From positions 1-64,000 of the forward strand of contig LGEZ01000010.1 of NCBI GenBank assembly GCA_001508005.1: DNA of 64,000 nt, read 5' to 3'. The stretch comes from Clostridia bacterium 41_269 (lineage in GTDB: Bacteria > Bacillota > DTU086). The position numbers and the translations under genes are program-made. Below are positions 29,785-40,611 of the stretch, piece after piece. The first letter of the stretch is position 1. Each line of letters begins with the position of its first letter. The notes below the pieces were generated by a model. The model ran no database searches, had not been told where the DNA came from, and saw only the letters and a list, made by a program, of their open reading frames with translations.

Positions 29785-29945
29785 GAGCTCCTGGCACGAC
29801 ATTAGTATAAAGGAGAAACCTTAAAAAGTCAAGGGTAATTTAGTGCTTATTGGCTTCTCTCTTAACTGGACACAGTAATTATAACATGGTAAAAATAAAA
29901 CAGTCAAATTTTTATTTTAAATAATTTAGACTAAAAAGATGTCGT

Positions 29946-30713
29946 TTAGTTAGCTGCTGCACCTTCTTTTTTATAAAGCTTTATAAAATCGAAAATAAAT
30001 TTTAGTTCTTTTTCATTACAGTTGGATATTAATCTTAGTACCGATTGGACTTTTTCATCGCACAACAGCATTTTAAGGTCTGGGCTCATTTGTTCTATAA
30101 ACTGCTCTAAACAGAAATCATCATCATTTATGATAAAGTAGCAAGGGGAGACGCCCAGTTCCTTTGCGATTTTTTCTATTGTTTGTAATGAAGGCTGAAC
30201 CCTTCCTTGTTCAATTTGCCCAATAAGCCCTGCAGAGACGCCGGCTCCCTTTGCCAATTCTGCTTGGGTAATGCCCTGTTCCTCTCTGAGTTTTTTCAGC
30301 TTTTTCCCCAATCCCGTGGGTTCATTTAAAATTTTTCCTAATGGTATATCTAAAACTTCAGATATTTTTTTTAAAGTTTTTATAGAGGGCTTAACATTTC
30401 CCCTTTCAATTTCACTTAAATACGAAGAAGAAATTTCCAATTTTTGGGCCAGCTCTGTAAGAGTTAAACCTTTTTTATTTCTTATCAACCTCAGCTTTGT
30501 TCCTAAATTGATATCCTGAGCTTCTAAAAGCTGACTTTTATCTATATTTAAGGCTTCTGCGATTTTTTGAATTGTTTTAAGGGATGGATTTGTTAAGCCC
30601 TGTTCAATTTCACTCATGTAGGAAACGGAAATATCTGCCTTCTTCGCGAACTGGGAAAGAGTATAACCCCTTTCTTCTCTAAGCTTTCGTATTTTTGCGC
30701 CATCTACTTTCAT
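29946..30713 (-). CDS. regulator with three tandem XRE/HTH_3 domains
   Basis: three repeats: KIRKLREERGYTLSQFAKKADIS..., KLRLIRNKKGLTLTELAQKLEIS..., KLKKLREEQGITQAELAKGAGVS... Confidence 0.92.
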   Translation of the reverse strand: MKVDGAKIRKLREERGYTLSQFAKKADISVSYMSEIEQGLTNPSLKTIQKIAEALNIDKSQLLEAQDINLGTKLRLIRNKKGLTLTELAQKLEISSSYLSEIERGNVKPSIKTLKKISEVLDIPLGKILNEPTGLGKKLKKLREEQGITQAELAKGAGVSAGLIGQIEQGRVQPSLQTIEKIAKELGVSPCYFIINDDDFCLEQFIEQMSPDLKMLLCDEKVQSVLRLISNCNEKELKFIFDFIKLYKKEGAAAN

Positions 30714-30789
30714 TTAGTACCCCCAAGAATTTCAGTATTTATAGTAAAACTATTATTTAGGTAAAGTATAAGTTGTTTTTTTGCCATTG

Positions 30790-31830
30790 TCAATTGTTTA
30801 TTTTAAGGGTACTAATTTCCAATATGTTTTCTTTAATTCTCGTGTATAGATAATAGGAACCAAAACCCAGAGATATATTAATTGCAGCTAAATAAAAGTA
30901 GATTTTTAAGAGCCAATAGGTTAGCCAATTCTGCATTAGAAAGCTTAATATTGTTAAATATACTGCTGCTAAGAAAAATGATTTTACCAGTTTTTTGTAC
31001 CGGAGTTCTTTTTTCCTCAGAGATAGTAGTTTGTTTTTTTTATTTTCCTGCAGTTCAATTTCTTTAATTTCATTTGTCGTTGGACATATTTTGTGTTTAG
31101 AAAGTTTTACCCATTCCAATAATTTTGTTTTGTCTGCCAAAATAATTTTAATCCCTTTATCATTGATGGAATGAGCGTAATCTATTGCCCAATCTGAAAA
31201 AGAAGAAGTGGTAATAAAAATACCCTGTCTAATTCCTACACTTTTTATTGCAGTAGCAAATACTTTTAGTTCTTCTTGACTTATTTCTTTTTTTTCGTCA
31301 TATTTTCTGCAGTTTACTGCTATGGGAGCATTATTATAAATGCCGATAATATCTATATTTTTTGAGTTTAAACTGTTATTAATCTGCATTTTTGAAAAAC
31401 CTTTGATGCCATTTAATATCTGGGTGATAAAAATTTTAAATTCTCCATTAAGATCCATTTTCATGATTTTATTAAAAATGTATTTTTTAGCAGTTACTTG
31501 CATCCTCTTTTCATTAATTATTTCTCTTTGTTTTTTTTCTTTGTTTGACAATAACCAGTGAAATACTAAAGCGGACAGCAGTGAGAAAATTATGGATGGG
31601 TATAAATCAAAATATCTAGCCCAAAGGGAGAGAAACAAAAAAAAGAATAAAAGTCTTAAGGAAACAAAATCCATTGCTTTAGCAAGTCTTCCTCTTTGAT
31701 CAAGGGCTTTAGGATTAAAACCGCTGTTATCATCATTACTTATTATGATTTCAAAAACGTTTAATAATTCTTGCCAAATGAATTTGACGACTTTCAAGCC
31801 TCTTATTTCCATTTTTATACACCCCTTCAT
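30790..31830 (-). CDS. membrane-anchored Mrr-like (restriction endonuclease fold) protein
   Basis: NIDIIGIYNNAPIAVNCRKYDEKKEISQEELKVFATAIKSVGIRQGIFITTSSFSDWAIDYA flanked by TM segments. Confidence 0.7.
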   Translation of the reverse strand: MKGCIKMEIRGLKVVKFIWQELLNVFEIIISNDDNSGFNPKALDQRGRLAKAMDFVSLRLLFFFLFLSLWARYFDLYPSIIFSLLSALVFHWLLSNKEKKQREIINEKRMQVTAKKYIFNKIMKMDLNGEFKIFITQILNGIKGFSKMQINNSLNSKNIDIIGIYNNAPIAVNCRKYDEKKEISQEELKVFATAIKSVGIRQGIFITTSSFSDWAIDYAHSINDKGIKIILADKTKLLEWVKLSKHKICPTTNEIKEIELQENKKNKLLSLRKKELRYKKLVKSFFLAAVYLTILSFLMQNWLTYWLLKIYFYLAAINISLGFGSYYLYTRIKENILEISTLKINN

Positions 31831-31948
31831 TTAAAAAAGTATGTGCTTTTATTGTTTTTTTTAAAATTGCCTGTTTGAGAAAACAGAAAAGATATTAAAA
31901 CTAAATTGTCAATGTTCTATAAAATATTAAAAATATATTTATTAAAGG

Positions 31949-31977
31949 TTGACAGCTTTAAATGGGAATGCTACTTT
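31949..31977 (+). promoter_or_regulatory. sigma-A-type promoter upstream of isochorismatase-MFS pair
   Basis: TTGACA - 17 nt - TACTTT. Confidence 0.6.
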
Positions 31978-32136
31978 AAAATTAAAGGACTAACCATTAT
32001 ACAAATAAACCATATTACCATTTCAGGCCAAAAAAATATTTCAAAGACAGCAAGGGGGGGATGAATTTTTAAGTTGATTTTTTGAAGGTTAAGATTTTAG
32101 AAAACTTAAAACTAAACTATGGGGAGGTATTGATGT

Positions 32137-32760
32137 ATGGGTAAAACAGCTCTTTTAATTGTTGACATGCAGAACGATTTCTGCTTGCCTGGGGCACCTT
32201 TTGAGGTAACAGGGGCAATGAAGGTAGCTGAAAAAATTAAAGAGGTTTTGGAAGCATGCCGTAAGCATGGGCTTCCTATAGTTCATGTTATAAGGTACTA
32301 CAGACCAGATGGAAGCGATGTAGAAATTACAAGGTATGAAGCATTTAAAAAGGCCGGAGGAGCATTAATTGAAGGAACTAAAGGAGCGGAAATTGTAGAT
32401 ATCCTTAAGCCCAAAGAAGGAGAGTATGTAATTATAAAGCAAAGATGGAGTGCATTTTTCCAAACTGAGCTGGATGTTCTGCTCAAGCGCCTTGGAGTTG
32501 ATCAGGTGGTAGTTACAGGTGTCCAAACACCAAACTGCATAAGAGGAACCGTATGGGATGCCAATTCTCTAGATTATGAAGTTGTAGTGCTAACTGATGC
32601 CACAGGGGCAAAAACACAAGAAGTGCATGAAGCTAACCTCTATGATATGAAAAATATTGGAGTTAAGTTAATGACAGCAGAAGAGTTTATCAATACGCTG
32701 CCTAATCCGCCTAAAGATAATCTTATTGCTAAGATTCGCAAGGATATAGAAGGGAAGTAA
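32137..32760 (+). CDS. isochorismatase-family cysteine hydrolase
   Basis: ALLIVDMQNDFC, KQRWSAFFQTELD, VVTGVQTPNCIRGTVWDA. Confidence 0.92.
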   Translation: MGKTALLIVDMQNDFCLPGAPFEVTGAMKVAEKIKEVLEACRKHGLPIVHVIRYYRPDGSDVEITRYEAFKKAGGALIEGTKGAEIVDILKPKEGEYVIIKQRWSAFFQTELDVLLKRLGVDQVVVTGVQTPNCIRGTVWDANSLDYEVVVLTDATGAKTQEVHEANLYDMKNIGVKLMTAEEFINTLPNPPKDNLIAKIRKDIEGK

Positions 32761-32819
32761 ATAAGCACAAGATTTAAGTAAAAGAATTACCCTTTATTTG
32801 CTTAAAAGGGGGGATAAAG

Positions 32820-34046
32820 GTGGAAAAAGAATTTGATCGAAGTTATATTTATAGGGTTATTGCAGCGTTTTGTATTGGTTGGGCAATAATTTATGCTGAC
32901 CGAACTTGTTTATATCCAATGCTTAAAATTATCGGAGAGGAATTTAAATTAACAGGAGCACAAACAGGAGCAATAACCAGTGCATATTTTTTGTGCTATG
33001 TAGCTATGCAGATACCTGCGGGTATGTGGGGAGATAGGTACGGACTCAAAAGAATACTTGTTTTCATGTATCTACTTGCTGGTATAGGGATGTTACTTAC
33101 GGGATTGATGGCATCAAGTTATTTAACCTTGCTGGTATTCGTAGCCCTTCACGGTATAGGAGCCGGTGCTTATTACCCTGCTGCTTATGGTACCACTTTA
33201 AATACTGTTCCACCAGAGACAAAGGGTCTTAGTACTGCAATAATAAACTCTGGAATGTCTTTAGGTTTGGCACTGGGGTTAATTAGTGCAGGACCCATTT
33301 ATAATTATACTCACAATTGGAGGATGCCTTTTTTAGTACTGGCTGTACCTACAATTCTTATGGCTTTAGTATATCAATTAGTGTTAAAGGATATTAGACC
33401 TCCAAAAGGAGAACAGGTTCCTTTTTCTGAAATACTTAAGGATAAAAATTTAATGCTCATCAACTGTGCAATTTTCTGTTCCTTATATGGCTTTTGGACT
33501 GTTGTAACATGGGGACCTACATTCTTCCAAACAGAACGCGGTTTGACGCTGACTATTTCAGGGCTGTACACAGCAATTGTTGCTGTAGCTGCAATTCCGG
33601 CCGCACTTACCATAGGAAGATCTTCGGACCGCTATGGACGCAAAAAGCTTTCACTGATTCTACTTCCACTTGCGGCTGTGACGGTATTTGCAACTGGTTA
33701 TGTAAAATCATTAACTGCTTTAATAATTGTTTTAATTTGCTACGGATTGGTAGGCAAGCTGACATGGGATCCAATTGCAGTTTCTTGGGTAGGAGATCAT
33801 GTTTCAGCTACCAAACCCCAGGCGATGGGTACGGCAGTTTCTTTATTCAATTTTTCAGGGATGCTGTCATCTATAGTTGCTCCGATAATCAGCGGGTGGC
33901 TGAAAGATATAACAGGTTCTCTGCAGACCTCATTTTATCTAGGTGGAGTCATAGTGCTGTTGGGAACACTTTTTGTAGCATTTGTTGATGAAACAGTAAA
34001 AGTTAAGGTGGAAAAAATACAGCAGCGTAAATTAAATAAAACATAA
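32820..34046 (+). CDS. MFS transporter (anion:cation symporter-like)
   Basis: 12-TM pattern, MWGDRYGLKRILV and SSDRYGRKKLS loops. Confidence 0.92.
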   Translation: MEKEFDRSYIYRVIAAFCIGWAIIYADRTCLYPMLKIIGEEFKLTGAQTGAITSAYFLCYVAMQIPAGMWGDRYGLKRILVFMYLLAGIGMLLTGLMASSYLTLLVFVALHGIGAGAYYPAAYGTTLNTVPPETKGLSTAIINSGMSLGLALGLISAGPIYNYTHNWRMPFLVLAVPTILMALVYQLVLKDIRPPKGEQVPFSEILKDKNLMLINCAIFCSLYGFWTVVTWGPTFFQTERGLTLTISGLYTAIVAVAAIPAALTIGRSSDRYGRKKLSLILLPLAAVTVFATGYVKSLTALIIVLICYGLVGKLTWDPIAVSWVGDHVSATKPQAMGTAVSLFNFSGMLSSIVAPIISGWLKDITGSLQTSFYLGGVIVLLGTLFVAFVDETVKVKVEKIQQRKLNKT

Positions 34047-34108
34047 ATTAAATTAAAAAGCTGAAAAACAAAAAAAATAAAAATAAATTTTTCCGATATA
34101 ATTAATAG

Positions 34109-34139
34109 GCAAGCATTTAATATTATGCTTGCTTTTTTA
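34109..34139 (+). terminator. intrinsic terminator
   Basis: GCAAGCAT-ttaatatt-ATGCTTGC-TTTTTT. Confidence 0.85.
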
Positions 34140-34264
34140 TTTTTCTTCCATTAAGCATTGCAATTTTATATTTTCGTAAACTGTTTTTTTAAAGCTGTTT
34201 ATTTAAAAGGATTTTATAAATTTATAACCGAATTACATTCCTATTAGCAGCCATTGAAAATAAA

Positions 34265-35311
34265 TTGGGGGAACGAAAATTGATTGAAATAAAAGGACTT
34301 ACTAAGATATATAAAACTCCAGGACAGGAGATTAAGGTTCTTGATAACGTAAATCTTTATATTAAAAAAGGAGAGATCTTTGGCATCATAGGACTCAGTG
34401 GAGCGGGAAAAAGCACCCTTGTTCGCTGCATTAATATGCTGGAAAAGCCAACCAGCGGTCAGATTATTGTTGATGGGCAGGATATTACTGCTTTAAACAG
34501 CAGGGAGCTTCGAGCTGCAAGACAAAAAATTGGAATGATCTTTCAGCATTTTAATCTTCTTTCTTCTCGTACTGTATTTAATAATGTAATGTTTCCCCTT
34601 GAAATTGCTGGTGTTCCTCGCCGGGAAGCAGACAGGAGAGTAAAAGAACTTTTGAAATTAGTAGGTCTTGCAGATAAAGCAGAAGTTTACCCCGGGCAAT
34701 TAAGCGGTGGGCAGAAACAAAGGGTTGGGATAGCAAGGGCCTTGGCAAATGATCCTAAAGTGCTTCTTTCTGATGAGGCAACATCTGCTTTAGACCCCCA
34801 AACTACAAGATCAATTCTTGGTTTGCTGAAGGATATAAACCGGAGGCTCAATCTAACTATTTTGCTGATTACCCATGATATGAATGTAATAAAAGAAATA
34901 TGCGATCGGGTGGCAGTGATTCATAATTCAAAAATAGTGGAAGTGGGGGATGTTTTGGAAATATTTTCTAATCCCCGCACCCCTATTTCCCGCAATTTTA
35001 TTAACACTGTAATGAACAGAGATATTCCCGAAGAACTGCTCTATCGCTCTAAACAATTGGGGGCGAGTATGACGGCAAAATTGATACGGGTAACATTTAT
35101 AGGGGAATCAGCTGAGGAGCCGGTTATAACTTCCATGATAAAAAAATATAATGTGAAGGCTAATATTCTCTACGGTAATATAGATCGTATAAAAGGAAAA
35201 CCCTTTGGAAACTTAACTTTAGAGCTTTTGGGAGAACCTGCTCTAGTGGATAAAGCTGTGAATTATTTGAAGAATTTGGATCTAGAAGTAGAGGTGTTAA
35301 ATGGTGATTGA
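34265..35311 (+). CDS. metN: methionine-type ABC transporter ATP-binding protein with NIL domain
   Basis: [57 protein letters not shown]-terminal NIL-like domain. Confidence 0.9.
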   Translation: MGERKLIEIKGLTKIYKTPGQEIKVLDNVNLYIKKGEIFGIIGLSGAGKSTLVRCINMLEKPTSGQIIVDGQDITALNSRELRAARQKIGMIFQHFNLLSSRTVFNNVMFPLEIAGVPRREADRRVKELLKLVGLADKAEVYPGQLSGGQKQRVGIARALANDPKVLLSDEATSALDPQTTRSILGLLKDINRRLNLTILLITHDMNVIKEICDRVAVIHNSKIVEVGDVLEIFSNPRTPISRNFINTVMNRDIPEELLYRSKQLGASMTAKLIRVTFIGESAEEPVITSMIKKYNVKANILYGNIDRIKGKPFGNLTLELLGEPALVDKAVNYLKNLDLEVEVLNGD

Positions 35312-35972
35312 GCTTAATTCATGGTTTGCAGATAAGCTGCTTACTGCAACGTGGGAAACATTATATATGGTAATTATTTCTACTTTTTTCAGCTATCTTT
35401 TTGGACTGCCCTTAGGAGTTATTCTGGTGACTACATCTGAAGGACATATACTTGAAAGCAAAGGAGTAAATAGGGTTCTGGGAGCTATAGTAAATGCAAC
35501 TAGATCCATACCCTTCATTATATTTTTAATTCTGCTGATTCCCTTAACTAGGTTGATAGTGGGGACTTCAATCGGAACTGTAGCTTCAATAGTTCCTTTA
35601 ACCCTTGCAGCAATTCCTTTTGTTGCTCGATTGGTGGAAACATCCCTCAAAGAAATTGATTGGGGCTTAATTGAGGCAGCTCTTTCTATGGGAGCCAGTG
35701 CATGGCAGGTGATCCATAAAGTTTTAATTCCTGAAGCCAAGCCTTCCCTTATACTTGGTGTTGCTATTACCGCTATTAACTTGATCGGTTATTCAGCTAT
35801 GGCTGGTATTGTGGGAGGAGGTGGTCTTGGAACTTTAGCATATTATTACGGCTACCAAAGATATGAAACGCCGGTGATGTGGGCAACGGTAATAGTGCTA
35901 ATTATTATGGTTCAAGGCATTCAAATGATTGGTGATGCTTTAGCAGCAAAAGTAATTAGCAGGAGGAGGTAG
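35301..35972 (+). CDS. metI: methionine-type ABC transporter permease
   Basis: [16 protein letters not shown]...[23 protein letters not shown]...[15 protein letters not shown]. Confidence 0.92.
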   Translation: MVIELNSWFADKLLTATWETLYMVIISTFFSYLFGLPLGVILVTTSEGHILESKGVNRVLGAIVNATRSIPFIIFLILLIPLTRLIVGTSIGTVASIVPLTLAAIPFVARLVETSLKEIDWGLIEAALSMGASAWQVIHKVLIPEAKPSLILGVAITAINLIGYSAMAGIVGGGGLGTLAYYYGYQRYETPVMWATVIVLIIMVQGIQMIGDALAAKVISRRR

Positions 35973-35976
35973 AAAG

Positions 35977-36801
35977 GTGAAAAAATTTTTTGCACTTTTA
36001 GTTATCTTGGGTTTGCTCATATGTTTTGCAGCTGGCTGCGGCGGTGCAGATGAAAATGCTTCTTCCGGGGGAGATGCTGCACCAACAAAGTTGGTAGTAG
36101 GAGCTACGGCTAAGCCCCATGCTGAAATACTTGAGGTTGTAAAGCCTATGCTGAAAGAACAAAATATAGAACTTGAAATAAGAGTATTTACTGATTATGT
36201 ACTTTTGAATCCAGCCCTTAAGGATGGGCAGATAGATGCCAATTTCTTTCAACATATTCCCTATTTAGAGGACTACAACAAAAAGAACAATGCTAATTTA
36301 GTGTGGACAGTAAAAGTACATACAGAGCCAATGGGGGTTTACTCTAAAAAAATTAAAAACCTTAATGAGCTAAAAGAAGGCTCAACAGTGGGTATCCCAA
36401 ATGATACCACTAATGGCGGCCGGGCTTTAGCAGTGCTCGAAAGGGCAGGACTTATAAAGCTTAAAGAGGGTGTAGGAGTAACAGCTACAGAGAAAGATAT
36501 TGTGAGCAACCCCAAAAATTTGAAGATTCAAATGATGGATGCTGCAATGCTGCCCAGGGCATTGGAAGATTTGGACATTGCTGTAATAAACAGCAATTAT
36601 GCTCTTGAAGCTAATCTTATACCAGCTAGGGATGCTATTTTTATGGAGCCCAAAGATTCACCCTTTGCCAATGTGCTGGTAGTAAGACCGGAGGATAAGG
36701 ATAAAGAGGCTATAAAAAAGCTGGGAGAAGCTCTCCAATCAGAGGAAGTTAAAAAGTTTTTGGAAGAGAAATATAGTGGAAGCGTTGTTCCAGCCTTTTA
36801 G
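35977..36801 (+). CDS. metQ: methionine-type ABC transporter substrate-binding lipoprotein (NlpA family)
   Basis: lipobox AAGCGG; ATAKPHAEILE...DANFFQHIPYLEDYNKKNNANL...GIPNDTTNGGRAL. Confidence 0.92.
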   Translation: MKKFFALLVILGLLICFAAGCGGADENASSGGDAAPTKLVVGATAKPHAEILEVVKPMLKEQNIELEIRVFTDYVLLNPALKDGQIDANFFQHIPYLEDYNKKNNANLVWTVKVHTEPMGVYSKKIKNLNELKEGSTVGIPNDTTNGGRALAVLERAGLIKLKEGVGVTATEKDIVSNPKNLKIQMMDAAMLPRALEDLDIAVINSNYALEANLIPARDAIFMEPKDSPFANVLVVRPEDKDKEAIKKLGEALQSEEVKKFLEEKYSGSVVPAF

Positions 36802-36946
36802 AATTAAAAAGGGCTTTGGTATTATATAGAAATGTAAGCTTGTCCCCAGCAGTGAGTGGGCAGGCTTAACTTTTATAATGCAGAATAAAAAATTTTTATT
36901 TAAAATGTATTTAAAAGAAAGTGAAAAGTAAGTTGTTACTTTTCAA

Positions 36947-37652
36947 ATGGAGGTATATTTAATGAAAACTAATAACAAAATGCCTAAATTGAATCCCTAT
37001 CTTATAGGTTTAATAATTTTATCTTTTGCGGTGGGAATTCTGGTATATGACCATCTTCCTGAGAAAATACCCATACACTGGAATTTAGAAGGAGAAGTGG
37101 ATGCATATGGTAATAAATTTTTTGGCATCTTTTCACTGCCCTTTTTGACTCTTGCAGTATATCTGCTTATGATTGTACTTCCCAGAATTGATCCTAAAAG
37201 TGAAAGTTATGCTCAATTTACAGGTGTTTACAATGTGTTTACAACACTTTTGGTGCTTTTTCTTCTTTCTTTGTATGGGTTGGTGCTTCTTGCTGCGTTT
37301 GGTTATCAGATCAATGCTGGCTTGGTGGTCAGATTAGGATTGGGGATTCTGTTTATAGTTTTGGGAACTCAGCTGCCCAAAATAAAACATAATTATTTTT
37401 TTGGAATTAAGACACCCTGGACTCTTGCAAGTGAGGATGTATAGGAAAAGACCCATAAAGTTGGGGGAGTATTATTTATTTTTGGTTGGGGGAGTATTAT
37501 TTATTTTTGCAGGTGCAATCATAATTCTAAGCATACTTTTTAATGATAATGTGGGGTTTTATATTACAGTGCTTTCAATACTGTTAATAACAGTTTTTTC
37601 AATTCTTTATTCTTATTTTTTATATCAGAAAAACGACAGCAGCGGTGCATGA
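36947..37652 (+). pseudogene. SdpI/DUF1648-family membrane protein disrupted by an amber stop and a 25-bp tandem duplication
   Basis: …GIKTPWTLASEDV* (TAG at 37442 where W is expected); GTTGGGGGAGTATTATTTATTTTTG twice at 37460-37509; removing one copy restores VGGVLFIFAGAIII. Confidence 0.88.
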
Positions 37653-37666
37653 ACAAATAATTAGGA

Positions 37667-39076
37667 GTGAAAAATTATTTTAAAATTTGGGAGTTTTCTT
37701 TAATGAAAAGAGAATTGGAAAAACCAGTTGAATTAGGTGAAATAATTAAACTAAAAATACACGACTTAAATCATGCCGGTGAAGGTGTTGGAAGATTTGA
37801 AGGTTTTACAGTTTTTGTTCCGTATGCACTGCCTGGAGAAAGTATTTATGCTGTTGTTGAAGAGGTAAAAAGCAGTTATGCTAGGGGCAGAGTGGTTAGT
37901 TATACTGATCTATCGGATGAACGTATTGATCCTTACTGCACTTCATATGGTAAATGCGGAGGGTGTCATCTTCAGCATGTAAACTATGAAGCTCAACTTA
38001 AATTTAAAGAATTAATTGTTAAAAGAGCGTTAAGAAGAATTGGCGGAATAGAGGAAATAAATATTCGTCCTCCCATTGGAATGGAAAACATAAAAGGTTA
38101 TAGGAATAAAGCAGAGTATCCCTTTACAGAATATAATGGTAAGCTTTTTGCAGGCTTTTTTAAAACGCGATCCAAGGAAGTAGTTCCCATTGATGACTGC
38201 GGGCTGCAGCATCCTTTATCTGAAAAAGTACGGAAATCTTTTGTTAGAATTGCAAGAAAAATGAGGCTGAAAGCCTTCTGCGCAGAAACAGGCATGGGAC
38301 ATCTTAGGCACCTAGTTGTTAGGGTGGGAGTTTTTACTGGGGAAGTTATGGTTATTGTAGTAACGACCTTGGGCTGCAAAAAAAGTACATTAAAAAGGGC
38401 AGCAGAACTTTTAGTGGAAGATGTTCCTGAAGTAAAAAGCGTATTTCAAAGCATTAAAATTAATAATAAAAACCCAAACGTAATGGGGGAAAAGTTATTT
38501 CACATATATGGAGAAAAATATATAACAGAAAAAATAGGCTCCTTTAAATATCTCATTTCTCCTGAAACATTTTTTCAGGTAAATTCTATTCAGGCTGAAG
38601 TTTTGTTTGATAAGGTTCATCAGTATTCTGAGCTGGCTGGAAAGGAAACAGCTGTGGATGCTTACTGTGGTGTGGGAGCAATTTCATTATTTCTGGCACA
38701 GAAAGCTAAAAAGGTTTATGGAATAGAAATATCAAAAAAATCCATTGAAAATGCCTGGAAAAATGCAGAATTGAATGGGCTTAAAAACATTGAATTTTAT
38801 GCAGGAGATGTGGTGGAAATTGTTCCTCAACTGCCGATAATGGAACCTCATGTTGTGGTTCTTGATCCTCCACGTAGCGGGTGTGAAAAGAAAGCCCTTC
38901 AAACACTGCTTGCTTTAAAACCCCAAAGAATCATATATGTTTCCTGCAACCCTGCAACATTGGCTAGAGATCTTTCTTTTATTGTTAACAATTCTAGTTA
39001 CCAATTGAAAGAAATCCAGATAGTTGATATGTTTCCACAGACCTATCATGTGGAATGTGTTGCACTGTTAAAATGA
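37667..39076 (+). CDS. 23S rRNA (uracil-5-)-methyltransferase RumA/RlmD family with TRAM domain
   Basis: CTSYGKCGGCHLQH Fe-S motif, DAYCGVGAISLFLA, DPPRSGC, YVSCNPATLARD; likely start ATG 37703. Confidence 0.94.
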   Translation: MKNYFKIWEFSLMKRELEKPVELGEIIKLKIHDLNHAGEGVGRFEGFTVFVPYALPGESIYAVVEEVKSSYARGRVVSYTDLSDERIDPYCTSYGKCGGCHLQHVNYEAQLKFKELIVKRALRRIGGIEEINIRPPIGMENIKGYRNKAEYPFTEYNGKLFAGFFKTRSKEVVPIDDCGLQHPLSEKVRKSFVRIARKMRLKAFCAETGMGHLRHLVVRVGVFTGEVMVIVVTTLGCKKSTLKRAAELLVEDVPEVKSVFQSIKINNKNPNVMGEKLFHIYGEKYITEKIGSFKYLISPETFFQVNSIQAEVLFDKVHQYSELAGKETAVDAYCGVGAISLFLAQKAKKVYGIEISKKSIENAWKNAELNGLKNIEFYAGDVVEIVPQLPIMEPHVVVLDPPRSGCEKKALQTLLALKPQRIIYVSCNPATLARDLSFIVNNSSYQLKEIQIVDMFPQTYHVECVALLK

Positions 39077-39161
39077 AATTATGGATTGTAGGTATATATG
39101 GTTTATGTTAGAGAAGATTTAGGCGTTATTGTTTTTAAAATGGGTTTGAGAGAAGGGCAGG

Positions 39162-39907
39162 ATGTTTTTAATGGAAGAAATAAGGGTTAACATTGGAGAT
39201 ATTCTACTCTGCCTTTCCAGTGCACAAAATATAATTTCTCCTATTATTTCCAGACATAATGAGCAGGTGGCATATCTTTCTTTTAAGTTGTGTGAACAAT
39301 TGAATATATCTAGCCCAAAAATAGAAGATGTCTTTTTGGCTGCTTTGGTTCACGATATTGGTGCTTTATCTGTGGATGAACAGTTAGAACTAATTGAGAC
39401 GGAACCGCCGAATGTAAACAGCCATGCATTTAAAGGGGCTAAATTAATAAAAGATTTTGCACCTCTAAAGGCTGCTTCTTATATTATTAAATATCACCAT
39501 CTGCCGTGGGATTACGGCAGAGGTAATAGGTATATGGGGGAATCTGTACCGGCAGGAAGTCATATAATACACTTAGCTGATAGAGTATGTGCTCAGTTTA
39601 AAACTAAATATAATGTTATATCTCAGGTACCTCAGGTGTTAGAATCAATAGAAAAACATAAGGGAGCTCAGTTTGTTCCTGAGTATGTTGATGCACTTTG
39701 TGAACTTAGCAGAAAGGAATACATTTGGCTGGATTTAATGTCTGATGATCCCATAGGTAAACTTCCTGAAGGAATTATGGGTGTGATTGTGTTGGAAATG
39801 GAAAAATAGTCGATTTATTAATAGACAATTTTAACGAAATAAATAGTATCAGGGAATATGCGCAAAAGAAAGCAGAAGAATTTTATAATAAATTTTTTGC
39901 TGATTAA
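39162..39907 (+). CDS. HD-domain protein; C-terminus probably frameshifted at 39802-39806
   Basis: HNEQVAYLSFKL…LVHDIGAL…IKYHHLPWD; downstream frame encodes IVDLLIDNFNEINSIREYAQKKAEEFYNKFFAD if one A is added. Confidence 0.75.
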
Positions 39908-39930
39908 ATTAATTAATACAAAAATTTGCT

Positions 39931-40134
39931 TTAAGGTCTATCTCCCCTTTCTATAATTAGATTAGAAAAGATTTGCTGAGATTTTGCAGCTTCATCTGAT
40001 GCCATTTTAAACAGTCTGCGCAAATTATTATCAATTACTTCTGTTTGAATTAAGGAATAGGCAAGTGCAGCCATTCTAGTATCCTTTTCATAATCTTGGA
40101 GCATGTCCATATCAGAAAATTTCATAAAAATCAC
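39931..40134 (-). CDS. small hypothetical protein (possible ferritin-like/spore-associated helical protein)
   Basis: helical 67-aa ORF, overlapping start with upstream 87-aa ORF. Confidence 0.55.
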   Translation of the reverse strand: MIFMKFSDMDMLQDYEKDTRMAALAYSLIQTEVIDNNLRRLFKMASDEAAKSQQIFSNLIIERGDRP

Positions 40135-40394
40135 TCCTTAGTTATACTTTCATAGTATGATTGCAGAATACGAGCTAATTTTCTTAATTTGTTGGCTTCC
40201 ACTTTAAAGGCTTCAGCGACTTTTTTGTCAACGGAATTTGCTGAATAAAATTCACATTTTCGAGCAGCCACTTCTGTTTCACTTATGACTTTTATTAAAT
40301 ATGCTCCTTCTTTTATTCTCTGAATAGTAGTAGGGTCAAATTCCCTGAGCATGGGCTTATCAACATTTGACAATTTCATTTTTTTTCTGATCAT
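40131..40394 (-). CDS. small hypothetical helical protein
   Basis: 87-aa ORF, same operon as 39931-40134. Confidence 0.55.
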   Translation of the reverse strand: MIRKKMKLSNVDKPMLREFDPTTIQRIKEGAYLIKVISETEVAARKCEFYSANSVDKKVAEAFKVEANKLRKLARILQSYYESITKE

Positions 40395-40498
40395 TATTTG
40401 AAAACCCCCGTTTTTTATTTTTAAATTCCCTATTAGGTTTAATTCTTATTCACAATAAGGTTAGGAAATTATTTCAATAAAAATTGTATTAAATCTTA

Positions 40499-40527
40499 AG
40501 AAGGCGGGAAAAAATCCGCCTTTTTGA
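40499..40527 (+). terminator. intrinsic terminator-like hairpin
   Basis: AAGGCGG-gaaaaaat-CCGCCTTTTT. Confidence 0.65.
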
Positions 40528-40611
40528 AATTTTATAGCAACATTTACAAAATATTTGACTTTTAATCTTTATATATTCGGTAAAACTAAGTGTAGAAAGG
40601 AGGGAAAAACA

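Noticed and set aside
34047-34264. Possible SAM riboswitch upstream of metNIQ
   Set aside because: No SAM-I/S-box consensus; only an intrinsic terminator found, so methionine control and substrate remain unproven
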